Positions 43,137-54,008 of a stretch of DNA of 64,000 bases are shown in pieces. The notes under the pieces are model-generated. The model saw nothing but the letters and a program-made list of their open reading frames with translations. It made no database searches and had not been told where the DNA came from. Source of the stretch: Lepidonotus clava (Eukaryota > Annelida > Polychaeta > Phyllodocida > Polynoidae); contig OW387139.1 of assembly GCA_936440205.1 (NCBI GenBank), positions 4,034,758 through 4,098,757 of the forward strand, read 5' to 3'. Numbering within the stretch: position 1 is the first letter of the stretch; each line of letters opens with the position of its first letter. The translations under genes and the position numbers were made by a program.

Positions 43137-45917
43137 AAACTATACTCAATTACAAGAATTGATCTTCCGTATAAGTATTTTGAATAACATGAAATGATTG
43201 CATAGATGCATTGACTCTGCCCACATATCTCCCACCTAGCTAGTTTAAGCATCAGTGAGAAATAGGGGCATCATCATAATAATGATCAAGTCGTGATATT
43301 ATACATCTCGAGCTTAATTGCTCATAAACAAGTTAAATCATAGATAGTTCTTTACAATTGTGGTTTGTGATACAGCAGTCTGTTAATGTCCATGAACCAG
43401 ATACATGTTAATAGTTAAATACCAAGTATACTCAAGTTCATTCATACCTGGAAAATAATGAATGTCTAGACTACGTTATCACAGCAACTTAATAGCTGAT
43501 TTAAAATCAGTTCGTGACGCTGCATTCTGGATCACAAAAGGCAAGTTATTCCATAGTCTAGCACCCCTATAATATGGAGATTTTTCATATAATACAGTGT
43601 TTACCTTATTTATTTTAAAAATTATACGATCTGCTTGCCTGGTTACTCTATTGTAGTTTTGCAAGAACTCATCATGCTCACGGTAGTTATAAAAAACTAG
43701 TAATAATTGATGCTCTCGCCTCAATTCAAGTAATTCAATTTTAGCTACATAGTGTAGTTCATGTATTCCAATATCCCTAGGGTTCTGTATATCATAGCAC
43801 AGTCTCAATGCTCTATTTTGGAGCCGTTGCAATTTTTGTAATTCAAATTTTGTACAAAAATACAAGCTATAGCTCACATATTCAACCAGTGGGAGGATGG
43901 ATTGTTTATAAATTAAGACTCGGACTTCCTTATTTATAAGGTTTTTAATTTTACTTAATTGAAATATTCTATATGAAAACTTCTTTATGACATTATTAAC
44001 TTGTGACTTCAGGTTAAGACATTGATCCAAAGTAATCCCCAAATAACAATATTTAGTGCAATTTCTTATTATCTGATTTCTGCAACGAAGAGCTACCTCT
44101 CGAGACTGACTGATTGAGTATCTAGAACCATATAGACAAAATTTAGTTTTTGACACATTCAATTTGATACAGTTATTCTGACACCAGGTGCCTATTTCAT
44201 TTAAAACGAGTTGCAGTTTGTCTTCAATATTTTGTAGAACCATACTATCACAATATATCACAGCATCGTCTGCATATAGAGTAATATTCACACCATATTT
44301 CCTAGCCACTAAGACTAAATCATTTATATATATCAGAAACAGGATTGGGCCAACGACCGAGCCCTGAGGAACCCCACATTTTAAGTACCCAGGTTGAGAT
44401 ATAATGTTATTAACTTTAGTGGAGATTAGTCTATTTCTAAGATATCCCTTAATCCATGACAATATCTGTAATGAAAACCCCATGTCCTCCATTTTTTTCA
44501 GAAGTAGTTCATGATTAATAGAGTCGAATGCTTTGGCAAAGTCCAGATAAATAGAACCTACCAGCCTTCGATCATTAATGTTATCTGTTAAAAATTTACT
44601 ATATTTAAAAATGGCCATTGAAGTAGATAAACCTTGTCTAAAACCATATTGCTCTTGAAATAATAATTCCTTATTATTTAGATGGTTCCATATCAATTTT
44701 GAACACAATTTCTCTAGAATCTTCCCTACCACTGGTATTATTGAGATGGGCCTCCAATTTTTACATTGAGTTCGATCTCCTTCTTTAGGGATAGGCGTAA
44801 TAGTAGCATGTGCCCAGGATTTAGGGAAAATCCCTGACTCTAAAGATTTATTGAACATGAATAAGATCTTATCTGGTATTGACATGAAAACATCCTTTAA
44901 TATAAATGTGGGGATAAATTGAATTCCTGAACTCTTGTTTATATCAATATCTTTCAAAACCCCAATCACATCATCCAATGTAAATGAGTGAACTATATCT
45001 TCCACATTCATATTATATATATTTGTATAAGTTTCTCTATCAGCAGATGCAGACTCATCAAATAACTTAGAACCTACGGAGACATAATAATTATTTAGAA
45101 ATTCGCAGGAGTCAGGACTGTCTAATTCCTGGCCATTTTCATCAACTAATTTGATACAATCATTTGTTACTTTGTTTAATACTCTACTATTTATGATTCG
45201 CCAAAATTTCTTTGGGTCATCTCTATTTTGTTCTAGGTTAGTTTGTATATACTCAGACTTGGCACAGTTAACCATTTTATTTATTCTATTTCTCAGAAAC
45301 CTTGCCGTATTGAGATCATCTTTTTGACCAGATAGCCTAGCAGTTTTGAATAAGGCTCTTCGATCTGCTATCAATTCAGTAATTTCATGGGTTATCCATC
45401 CCGGCTTGTCAGTACATACTCGTATATATTTCAAGGGGCACATAACTGTCAGATGAGTATTAATTTTTTGTAAAATCATATTCCAATGGTCCGTGGGATC
45501 ATTCAGAGTAAAATAGTCTTCCCAATTTTCACCCTTCATTAGATTACAAAATTCTTCCTTATTGTAATTTAAGTAAGTTCTACCCAATACCTTTTCATAA
45601 GTTCTTTTAACCCTGAGTTTTTTAATGCAGCAAAAAATAGGATGATGATCACTTATAACATCGTCAAGAACTCCACAACAGTTGATATTTTTTGCATTGG
45701 TAAATATCAAATCAATACATGACTTACCGAATCCATGGATATATGTTGGTTTATCTATCAGTTGTTTTAAACCATATTCTCTTGAAAAATCAATTGCTAA
45801 TTTGGTATTATTGTTTATGCGTTTAAGATAGTCAATGTTAAAATCTCCAATGAGCCAAAATTCATGCTCGTCGCAGACTGACCACTCTACTGACCGGTGC
45901 TGACCACTACTGACCAC
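43108..45917 (-). mobile_element. 5'-truncated LINE retrotransposon with poly(A) tail
   Basis: The run of about 24 T at 43108-43131 is the poly(A) tail on the minus strand. It is followed upstream by a ~350-bp 3' UTR and the long reading frame at 43479-45917. The element begins inside the endonuclease domain, so the first part of the protein and any ORF1 are missing, as in typical incomplete target-primed reverse transcription. The exact 5' junction lies near 45880-45917. A flanking target duplication was not found. A second, unrelated fragment type is at 47790-48050. The intact frame suggests recent insertion. Confidence 0.9.
43479..45917 (-). CDS. LINE endonuclease-reverse transcriptase (partial at N-terminus)
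   Basis: The 812-codon frame encodes the C-terminal part of an apurinic-type endonuclease (GDFN at residues 24-27, SDHHPIF at 89-95) and a full non-LTR reverse transcriptase: NWRPISI at 387-393, YLDFAKAFDSINH at 457-469, GVPQGSVVGPILF at 515-527 and the catalytic YADD at 548-551. The C-terminus has the RLWNNLP motif common in the CR1/Jockey group. These enzymes nick genomic DNA and copy their RNA there. The first ~20 residues may be flanking sequence rather than LINE. There are no internal stops. The clade within the CR1/Jockey group is not resolved by eye. Confidence 0.92.
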   Translation of the reverse strand: MVSSGQHRSVEWSVCDEHEFWLIGDFNIDYLKRINNNTKLAIDFSREYGLKQLIDKPTYIHGFGKSCIDLIFTNAKNINCCGVLDDVISDHHPIFCCIKKLRVKRTYEKVLGRTYLNYNKEEFCNLMKGENWEDYFTLNDPTDHWNMILQKINTHLTVMCPLKYIRVCTDKPGWITHEITELIADRRALFKTARLSGQKDDLNTARFLRNRINKMVNCAKSEYIQTNLEQNRDDPKKFWRIINSRVLNKVTNDCIKLVDENGQELDSPDSCEFLNNYYVSVGSKLFDESASADRETYTNIYNMNVEDIVHSFTLDDVIGVLKDIDINKSSGIQFIPTFILKDVFMSIPDKILFMFNKSLESGIFPKSWAHATITPIPKEGDRTQCKNWRPISIIPVVGKILEKLCSKLIWNHLNNKELLFQEQYGFRQGLSTSMAIFKYSKFLTDNINDRRLVGSIYLDFAKAFDSINHELLLKKMEDMGFSLQILSWIKGYLRNRLISTKVNNIISQPGYLKCGVPQGSVVGPILFLIYINDLVLVARKYGVNITLYADDAVIYCDSMVLQNIEDKLQLVLNEIGTWCQNNCIKLNVSKTKFCLYGSRYSISQSREVALRCRNQIIRNCTKYCYLGITLDQCLNLKSQVNNVIKKFSYRIFQLSKIKNLINKEVRVLIYKQSILPLVEYVSYSLYFCTKFELQKLQRLQNRALRLCYDIQNPRDIGIHELHYVAKIELLELRREHQLLLVFYNYREHDEFLQNYNRVTRQADRIIFKINKVNTVLYEKSPYYRGARLWNNLPFVIQNAASRTDFKSAIKLL

Positions 45918-46071
45918 CTAAATCACACCTCCTGCCCCCTGACTCAGTGAAGGGCCCTACTACTACCTCTCCCCCTCCCATCGGGGGGGGGGGGGTTACT
46001 GCTCTCCCCTCCCAGGGGGGGATGCAGGGTTTCTGAAGGGGGGGGGGGGGGGGGTGTCAGCATATGGGCTA
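45918..46071. other. G-run-rich spacer
   Basis: G runs near 45985 and a 17-G run at 46038-46054. No gene. Confidence 0.5.
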
Positions 46072-46348
46072 CCCAGCCAAGGATGTGACGTTGTTATAAT
46101 GTTGCAGCAACATTTTGTTTGGTTCTGTATTTGGTTCTTCTTATGTTCTTTTGATGACTCCCAATTACGTCACTGCAACATACTGCCATGATGTTGCACT
46201 GTGACATTATTACAATGTTCTGGTTATGTCCTTCAACCCATACATGATGTTCTTATAATGTTCTGTTTTGGTTTATCCTAGTAAGTAGCAAACTGACTAA
46301 AAGAGTATGGTCATATGGTTGTTTCTGTTACGTTGCAAGCTGGCTGGG
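46072..46348 (-). mobile_element. CCCAGCCA-family MITE, inverted copy with TA duplication
   Basis: It starts CCCAGCCAAGGATGTGACG and ends TTGCAAGCTGGCTGGG, the clearest terminal pair of the family. TA flanks both sides (46070-46071 and 46349-46350). A stretch corresponding to the GGTGAGGTTGAAACC region of 34308-34630 is missing, so the copy is 277 bp. Confidence 0.8.
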
Positions 46349-46475
46349 TAATTAGTAAAATGGCATGCATTGGCAGGTAGGGGGGCAGCATATTCCCTTT
46401 TTCTGTAGTTTACCGGAGGGGTTCAGGAGCACAGGATTTCTAGAAGCGGTGGGGCCTGGGCGCCACATAGGCTAA

Positions 46476-46691
46476 AGCCCCAAACCCACTTGGCAAATTT
46501 TACGCAGTCGGCAAACAAATCGGCACTAAAATCGGCCGATTCTTAAGGTTGCCTGTTAGTATAGTATATTGGAATGGCCATGTTTTATGTGAACCGGTGC
46601 TAAAATCAGTCGATTCTACCTCTAGAATCGGCCAATTATAGTGGCAATTGGTTGGCTGATTGTGTAAAAATGTCCTAGCGGGTGTGAGGCT
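46476..46691. mobile_element. Harbinger-like MITE flanked by TAA/TTA
   Basis: The left end is AGCCCCAAACCCACTTGGCA. The inverse of the right end is AGCCTCACACCCGCTAGGAC. TAA on the left and TTA on the right fit the TWA target. It is 216 bp with TCGGCCGATT palindromes, a close relative of 24947-25160. Confidence 0.7.
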
Positions 46692-46960
46692 TTAGTGCAA
46701 AAATGAAAGTGGGGGGGGGGGGGGGGTATCACTCCCACCTGAGCTACCGGTGATTCCATTTCCTATTCAGCTATTAATTTAAAACATATCCCCCTCCTTC
46801 CTGTTCGTCCATGTTTCCTACGCCTCCTTTGGCCATAACCTTATTCTCTTCCATTCATCCTGATACAGTCCTACCCAATACTACCTCAGCCCCCTTCCTT
46901 TCCCCTTCATGTTTAACAGAAAGATATGATGGTCTTATGCTTAACTAGATGCAGAAATAA
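46692..46960. other. Unassigned with a G run
   Basis: A G run near 46710-46726, then mixed sequence with no recognised feature. Confidence 0.4.
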
Positions 46961-47123
46961 TACATATATACATGCATGCATGCATGCAAACATACCTACA
47001 TGCATGCATACATGCATACAAACATACATGCATACATGTATGTATACATACATACATGCATGCATGCATACGTACACACGTACATACATACATACATACA
47101 TACATACATACATACATACATAC
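46961..47123. repeat. (TACA/TGCA)n microsatellite
   Basis: Tetranucleotide runs of CATG, CATA and TACA cover about 160 bp and end in (TACA)n. The cysteine/tyrosine/histidine-rich frames on both strands are artefacts. Confidence 0.95.
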
Positions 47124-47292
47124 GTGCACACAAGTTTACATTGTTTACGTACATCAGTAAAATAGACTCAATATACATACATGTGTACATGTATGCTTGA
47201 ACCATATAATTTGCCTGAATCTTATCACCATTTCAGTATACTACTATGGCACGAGCCACCATATATTTATCACAGTCTGGCTTTTGACAACT

Positions 47293-47531
47293 ATGGGTGT
47301 AGACCCCTATAATTGACAGAGTGACAAGCCTTTTTTGGGCTTAGGGACATGCGGCAGGGCCATTTCTTAATATCGACAGGGGGACAGGACCATTTCTTAA
47401 AATCGACAGGGGGACAGAGCCATTTCTTAAAATCGACAGGGGGACATGGTCATTTCTTAAAATCGACAGGGGGACAGGGCTATTTCTTAAAAATCGACAG
47501 GGGGACACGGGGAGCCCCCATCTACACCCCC
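47293..47531. repeat. GACAGGG-repeat element, copy 3
   Basis: About five 36-37-bp units contain GGGGGACAGGGCCATTTCTT and AAAATCGACAG. The left end is GGTGTAGACCCC. The inverse of the right end is GGTGTAGATGGGG, so short inverted termini frame the array. The architecture matches 4343-4662 and 18476-18704. Confidence 0.7.
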
Positions 47532-47789
47532 ACAGCTGCTGATATTGTCAGTGCCGATGGACTGCGTCAAAACATAAAATGATGTTATTGGCCATTAGAA
47601 TGTCTGTAAATTCCCAAACATGCTGCAACCAGGTAAGGATGAACATGAAAAGCATTCATGTTCATTTATATTACGTTTACATTTTAATGTTTTTTTCTAA
47701 TGTCTCTATCTATTTAGAATTTAAAAACTCTAGAATAAACTCAAATCAAATTGAAACACAGCACATTGCTGGGTTGCAGAAACTCATAT

Positions 47790-48050
47790 CTTGTAAATTT
47801 ACAAATTCCAAAAACAGAGTTATTCAATAAGTCTGTGTTCTATCAAGGGTAAAAAACATGGAATAAACTACCAGCTAGTGCACATGAAATTGATGATATT
47901 GAGGATTTTAAGAAAGTGATTACAGTTGAATCATAAGATGTACTCACCATCAACCCATTCCATCTAATTAATTTCATTGTTTACCGTGTGTTATGTAAAT
48001 ATTTTATACTATAAGTTTGGTTTAATAGTGAAAAAAATAGATTTTTATAT
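47790..48050 (+). pseudogene. LINE C-terminal fragment
   Basis: Translation around 47835-47935 gives TWNKLPASAHEIDDIEDFKK, the typical end of a CR1/Jockey-group LINE protein (W-N-LP followed by a conserved F-K). An in-frame stop lies just before it, shortly after FYQG. Upstream sequence is not recognisably LINE. The fragment is on the opposite strand to 43108-45917 and differs clearly in sequence, so it is an older, different family. Confidence 0.6.
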
Positions 48051-48800
48051 AGTGAACAGAAACGCAATGGGAGATTAGACACTTAGTTTGAATTGTATCC
48101 TGTATGAAAACGTTGAATAAAAAAAGAATTTCTTAGATGAGAAAAGAAAGGACAACAGAATGTCAATCAGGACAAGGCAGGCATGAAAGGAAACACCCCT
48201 CCTCAGAGTGGAGGTGTGATGGGGGTACCTACAGGTGTAATGACAGGTACGAAGCCCGCGTCTCATGACAGGCGGCCATGGAGCATGCGTCTCACGACAG
48301 CGGGCCATGGAGCGGTGTCGAGTGGTGACAGCGGCTGATTTGGCCCAAGGTGATAAGGGACTTCTTTGTCCCTGAGAGCAGATGATTTGGGTACAGGCAC
48401 AAAGAGGCAGGAAAGAGAAGGTGGGGGGGGGGGGGTGTAGAACGAGGGAGGATGGTAGGGGAGGAGGAGGTAGGTGGTGTGTGTAACAGGAGGATAGTAG
48501 GGGGGTTCAAAGAAGAGCCTGGGAAGGAGTGGTAATGGTGGTTGGTGGTTGTGATGCACAGAGTCTCTCCATGCTTTTCAAAAGAGATTATAATGATAAA
48601 ATGTCAACATTTTTTCTGTAAAGTGATGGAATCATAACAAAAGTTCAACAGAAATCAGAATTAAACATTTGCATTCATTTCTGGCATTTGGGCTAATAAA
48701 AGCCATTATAAATATGGTTATCCAAAGAACCATATTTAGAAAGGAAAATAGACTAAAATAGATAATATTATCCTTCAAAATCACATGGGGTTGTTTGTAA
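48051..48800. other. Unassigned; G run near 48421
   Basis: GCGTCTCACGACAGGCGGCC-like short direct repeats lie near 48255-48310 and a G run at about 48422-48435. The proline-rich minus-strand frames are composition-driven. No gene was recognised. Confidence 0.35.
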
Positions 48801-49153
48801 CCCAGTACAAGCACGCTTTGCGACCGAACTCTTTTTGTTAGTCTGTAACCTGCCCAATTTTCACATACCAGTTACGTTATTTTAGGTAAACTTGAGACTT
48901 TCTAAAAAACAATGTTATTATAACATTATATTTTAGTGAAGTTAAGACCTTACTAATAAAGAACGTTATAATAATGTTTTTATAACATGAAAGAACATTA
49001 CAAGAATGTCACAATAGCGTCACAGTGCAACGTCGCAATGTTAGGTTTTTTTGGGTGCCATCATTTTTGGGTGCCATCAAAATTACGTAACAAGACCGAA
49101 AGCAGAACAAAACAGAATGTTATAATAAAATGAACGCCATATTCTTGCTTGGG
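48801..49153 (+). mobile_element. CCCAAGCA-subfamily MITE
   Basis: It starts CCCAGTACAAGCACGC and ends ATATTCTTGCTTGGG, the same right end as 14386-14711. It is followed by TA. A short duplication, TTTTTGGGTGCCATCA, lies near 49048-49079. It is non-coding. Confidence 0.7.
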
Positions 49154-49427
49154 TAGCCAGGTGTAAGGGGGTGTAGGGAGGGATTGGGAGGGGATGTAGG
49201 GAGGGGTGAGGAAGTGTAGGGAGAGGTAAGGAGGGGAGGGGGAGGGGCGGCTGTCCTTGTCATACATGTTGATCAATGGAGTTGCCTCTGAAGGTCGGAA
49301 ACAGTTGGCTCTAATGCAATCAGCGCCATCAAAGCCTCCACTCACCACACCCAGGGGGAGGTGGGGGGGAGGGAGAAGGGGGAAGGGAGTTTACAGCTCT
49401 GGGGGGTGCACTCGTTCCCGAAAAGGG
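49154..49427. other. G-rich unassigned stretch
   Basis: A GTAGGGAGGGGTGAGG-type purine tract, then mixed sequence. No gene was recognised. Confidence 0.4.
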
Positions 49428-49760
49428 ACGACTGCAGTCGGCGCCTCTAGGGGCTGTAGCTGTGAACCACTAATTGGGCCCAAAAAAGGGGGGGCTGTCA
49501 AATAATCAAAACACCTTTTAGGGGAGCTGTCAATGATATATTATATTTAATACTAGATTAAAAGTTTATGGTATGCAATTTAATTCCTTCATAGTGCAAC
49601 AGAAATCAAATTATTACCACAAAAATTGCCAATAAACCCAGGGGCTGTCCATAAGCTATCCTGAAAAAGGGGGTTGTCAGAGTATCCCAGGTTTTCTGGG
49701 GGCTGTCAAATCACCAAAAAGGGGGAGGGGCTGTAGTTTGGCAGTTGGTATCTACCTTCA
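49428..49760 (+). mobile_element. MITE of the TTTGGCAGT family, copy 3
   Basis: The right end is CTGTAGTTTGGCAGTTGGTA. GGGGCTGTC blocks repeat several times, and CAGGGGCTGTCCATAAGCTA matches inversely the CATGGACAGCCCCTG region of 7207-7541. The left limit, near GACTGCAGTCGGCG, is approximate. Confidence 0.6.
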
Positions 49761-49887
49761 TATAGCGGTTGCCCCCCCCAGAGCTACAGCCAGGGTTGGG
49801 AGGACTTTGGTGGGTAGGTGGGTCAGGGTGGGTCGGGGCGGAGGGGGGGGGGGGGGGCAGTGGCAAGAAGAAAGAGGATGGGGTGTA

Positions 49888-50110
49888 TCTATAGGTCTGG
49901 TCAGCAAGAAACAGCTCATTTTCTACTGTCTTTGGTTAGGTCTTGTGTATAGTTTGAGTTAGGTTTGTTCCAGTTAATATGTTTAGTCAGGTTTTATATA
50001 TGAACAGAAAGCCATTTTTTTCTGGATTCGATATTTTCCTGATACTTTTAGTTTGGTTAAATGAAAAGTCTATAGATATGGCAGAAAGATTTTTTGAGTG
50101 GATTCTTGCT
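49888..50110 (+). repeat. Dispersed repeat CTATAGRTCTG, copy 2
   Basis: TATAGGTCTGGTCAGCAAGA and AACAGCTCATTTT match the copy at 22528-22700. The right limit is uncertain. A weaker third copy, TATAGGTCTGCTGACCAAGA, begins at about 50418. Confidence 0.45.
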
Positions 50111-51999
50111 GACCTGATCTATAGTAGGAGTAAGCCGTTGTGGTTGGTGGGGGGACGGGGGTTAGTTGGTGGACAGTCAAGGTAGACAAGCACGTTACAC
50201 ATGCTGATTGTTTGGGCAGTGCTAGGAGTAGGAAGTGGAGGATAAAGAAGGTGAATATGAGCATAGAAAGTCCAGAATAGAGAGGCTATGAGAATACATG
50301 AATTGTGGGGCGCATGGATGCTTGTAGTGCAGAAGTGATGATGGAAGGTCCAGAAAAGGTGGGCAGTAGGTTGGTACTAAAGGGAAACGGGCAAGGACTG
50401 AAAAATGGCAGCAAATGACAGTACTATAGGTCTGCTGACCAAGAAAGGACTGAAAAATTTAAAACTTTAAATGTTTTATGCCCTATAATAAAAGCTGATT
50501 GCAATGTCATAATATGTTTCTGTGAATGTCTATATCTGAGAATTTTCAAACATAATTATTTAGTAATTATGTAGTTGGGCAGTAGTAGCGGGGGATACAA
50601 GGGGTTGAGGCATCAGGTAAAATTAGCCCCAGCGAGGGAAACCTCCCAAGCTGTAGTGCCCCAAAAACAGGATTTTTATTTTGGGGCACATAGAAACTAT
50701 ACTTTTATGTATTAATGAAACATGAAGTATTAAATGAATGTTGTTTTAAATCAAATAGACAGATATTTATTGGCATGATTCATGACAGTGAGATTTGTGT
50801 TGTACTATATTTCGATACAGTTTTGAAAATGATCAAATTGCGGGAGGTTCTAAATCCAGTACAGGTTTTTTAAAAAAAAAAGGAATCAGGAGATCTGAAA
50901 TTCTGGGAGACATAACCCCTCTGCAGGGGCAGACACAAGGTCAGTGATGTGTATCAGGATTGGACAGAAAGGGTAGGCAGGAGAAGTGAGAGTGGGGTAG
51001 TGGGGGAGGAGAGCGCGAGTGGGAGAAATTGCCCGGCAGCAGTGATGTCTCAGGAGAAGCTTGATGGACATGTGCCCACTAGTTACCGAGTGGCTGAACG
51101 TACTCGCTACCCCTAATTCAATAAAGTCCCCCTCCTACAGCACTGCCTCCCTCCACCCACCACTCCCACCCACTACAAGCCCGGCCCAGCGGATGCACCT
51201 CCGGGAAAAGTGATCCCATTTAGAGCTGGGGCCGCGCCCGATTCTTCTTCAATTAGATCTTGGGCTGCTAGCGACCTCGAGCGGCCTCGACTGAGGTCAG
51301 GTGCTGAGGGATGTCGGGCTGCGCTGGGTGTAGTGTTTTAATGCCTACTTGCTACTACTGTTGCTACTGCCATACACAGACTAAGGGACGCGGAGGAACG
51401 GCCCAAGGCTACGTCTTATTTCATAGTCATCCTTTGCTACAGGTTGATCTTTTATTCAGAATGGGGCACGTTAGGGCAGCACAGATGGTACATACATACA
51501 CCAAACAGGACTCTGTTATTCTCAAAGAATCGCCCGCTCTTAGCGTGGATCAAGGCATCTACTATTGATTTCTCATCATAAATTCAAAAGGCGGTGCTGC
51601 AGCGTGAAAGCCGAACTGAAAACTCAGATCATCAGGTGTAAATGGCATACTTAGTGATGCGTGTATGGAAGTGCGTGTGTCTGTGATATGGGAAAATGTC
51701 AGGCACAGATGTGTCTGTGGAATAGGTGTTTAACGGGCGTGTTTATCGGTGTCTCTATCAAAGAGATGGTGATAACTCACGCGGTAATGACTCAGCAACA
51801 GCATTAAGGCAGCCATATATCAGAGTGTAGATTGGACATGACAAACTAAGATATTCATTTTGAAATAGGAGAACGTTTTATGTTGTTTTCCTTAACTGTC
51901 TATACCCTTGTTTTAGAATTGAATCCTGTAGATCATTAATCAAAAGTAGTTTCTATACATGGTGAATTATTCATAGATATTTGATAACCAGTATGTTCA
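50111..51999. other. Unassigned
   Basis: Plain sequence, CpG-poor to about 51100 and then moderately GC-rich at 51120-51330. Short frames have no domains. No tandem array or MITE with paired ends was found. Confidence 0.35.
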
Positions 52000-52380
52000 T
52001 CAAAGGAAGTGACAAACTATTGATTATTTGTTGTTTCATCAGCTCATTTTGTCATTCATGAAATGTGCCCTTGATTATCCCAAAGCAAACATTAATTCAG
52101 TTTTTGGAAATAATGTTTCATGAAATTGTGCCCATAAATACGCTCGGCAATAGTCCATGAATATGATCAACATTTCTATTTGTCCAAGCTGCCAAGCACT
52201 TTACACAGGACATACTCTGTTGATTCTGTGTTTGTTTGCGCAGAGTCGCAATGTGTCTATAGAACCTCGACACATGCTGTTTCCAGCCCACGAGTGTCCT
52301 TGTCATGGAGGCATGTTTATATAGCATGCAAATGTCAATAGTATACAACTCTGCTTTTGCGTTTAGCATGGGACCGTCTA
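52000..52380. promoter_or_regulatory. Possible conserved non-coding block
   Basis: A single-copy stretch with clustered factor-type sites: CCCTTGATTATCCC, CAAACATTAATTCAG, TTCATGAAATTGTGCCC and GCATGCAAATGTCAATAG (octamer plus TALE-like). It lacks homopolymers and repeat signatures. The suggestion rests on composition only. Confidence 0.3.
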
Positions 52381-53046
52381 TGGCTAGGGTTTCCTGAATG
52401 ACATTGCCATGTATACACCCCTAGCGGGCCTACGTGTCTGTCATGTCTAGGGTACGGACGAGGGGCGCGGGATGCATACAGCAGCCTGGTACTGAGTGAG
52501 GACTGTTTGTTGACCGAGGCACAGTGGACATGCCATTAGTCGCCCTGGGAGCGTCCCCGCACACGCCGATGTTTGTAACAAGTCAACATCCCCTGGCGCA
52601 GTCCTCAAACACTACGGCCTCTGTATAAATCAAAGGGTTAAGTGCGGCCCCAGCTAAAAGACCTCATGGTATTTTGCACAATGCAGAGGCCAGGAATGTA
52701 CAATTTTTATCCTTATCACTGATCTTTGATTGAACTTTCTTAGATATTACAACACCCGTTGCAGGTTCAAGATGACGAAAAAGGTATGTTTATCTTATGG
52801 ATAAAGGGCTTTAAACATACTACACATGAATGATTTAAGTAAATGAAAGGTTAAAATCCCAGCTGTCCCTGGTAGTTTCTGGCTCTGCACATAACTTGCT
52901 CACACCACCCGGCCCTAATTCTACTGCCCCAACTTCCCAAGAATACCATCACAACCCATTACTGCCCTAAGAAAAAATACCCTCTCTTTCCAACCCTGAG
53001 CTTCAAGCTTTAATCTATCTCCAACTTTCCATCATCTATTTCCATT
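52381..53046. other. Unassigned
   Basis: No recognised gene, repeat or RNA. Confidence 0.35.
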
Positions 53047-53238
53047 CAGGGGCGGATCTGGGGTTGGAGGGGGGTGGGGGGGTCCAAGGGGTCCTGACCC
53101 CAATCTTTTTGGTGGAGGATTAAACTTGAAAAGAGGGGAAAACATAACGTGTATAATTGCATGCTCGAATGCACGGTATTTTAATACCTAGCCTATATGC
53201 GGATACCCCCTTTTCAAACTCCTGTATCCGCCCCTGCC
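53047..53238 (+). mobile_element. hAT-like MITE, best-preserved copy
   Basis: The left end is CAGGGGCGGATCTGGGG. The inverse of the right end is GGGCAGGGGCGGATACAGG. The CAGGGGCGGAT terminus is common to hAT MITEs of many animals. The core ACCTAGCCTATATGCGGA is shared with 814-932 and 15055-15240. An 8-bp target duplication is not exact. Confidence 0.7.
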
Positions 53239-53705
53239 CTTTATGCACCCAATACACCGCTCCCCTCCCCCCCAGCACCACAGTCCTGATCCCAATGAAA
53301 CTCAAAGTGTGAGTAGTCCATAAAAATGTCTCTTTTTCCCCAGGCCCTCTGGAGAATTGGAGAAGAGATAAAATGACACCCTGCGCTCCACCTCTCCCCC
53401 CTCCCAACACCTCCCCCTCCCTCCTCCTTCCAACCTTTTTGTCGGTCTGTGCTCTCACTTGCTGGAGAATTCAAAATGACTCAGAGGCTTCGTAAAGCGA
53501 TTACGGCAAGCGGCATTGTCAACTTCCCATCTCTGTTTGATTGATTATTCTATTCATTACGCCGGCTGTCAGGCGGCCCTATCATTATCATTAGCGCCAT
53601 TCTCACTGGACTGTTACCATTACCAGAGATGTATTTTTGATGGAAATCACTGTAGCCTCCTCCCTCCCTGCCTGTGGACTATCTCAGTCTCTGCTAGCAT
53701 TCTAG
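53239..53705. other. Unassigned; homeobox-site-like patch
   Basis: GTTTGATTGATTATTC and CATTATCATTAGCGCC occur at 53530-53600 in otherwise plain sequence. No exon was recognised. Confidence 0.35.
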
Positions 53706-54008
53706 AGGCCGTATTCCATAAACCGAAAGCGTGCGTTGCTGAAATTAAGCCTATCTACAGAAATGGTGTGGTACATTTTCGGTACACTTTCCATACACTT
53801 TTGGTGCTAAAAATTTACAGAAAGTGTGGTCAAAATGTACCCCGCCAATTTATACTTGTAAAATAGGCTGCTGGCAGATAATCGGCCAGAAAAATTTACC
53901 AACATGTTGATAAATTCTATCAGCAATGCTCCCGAACGTATATGGGCACCAAAGAAAGTATATCGGCAGGAAATTGTTAGTACATTTTCGGTATTAGAAA
54001 TACGGCCT
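53706..54008. mobile_element. Harbinger-like MITE (GGCCGTATTCC type)
   Basis: The left end is AGGCCGTATTCCATAAACCG and the inverse of the right end is AGGCCGTATTTCTAATACCG. TAG and TAA flank it. The 303-bp interior has repeated GTACATTTTCGGTA blocks, also partly inverted. It is non-coding. Confidence 0.65.

Noticed and set aside
46913-47205. Cysteine/tyrosine/histidine-rich small proteins on both strands
   Set aside because: They are translations of the TACA/TGCA microsatellite.
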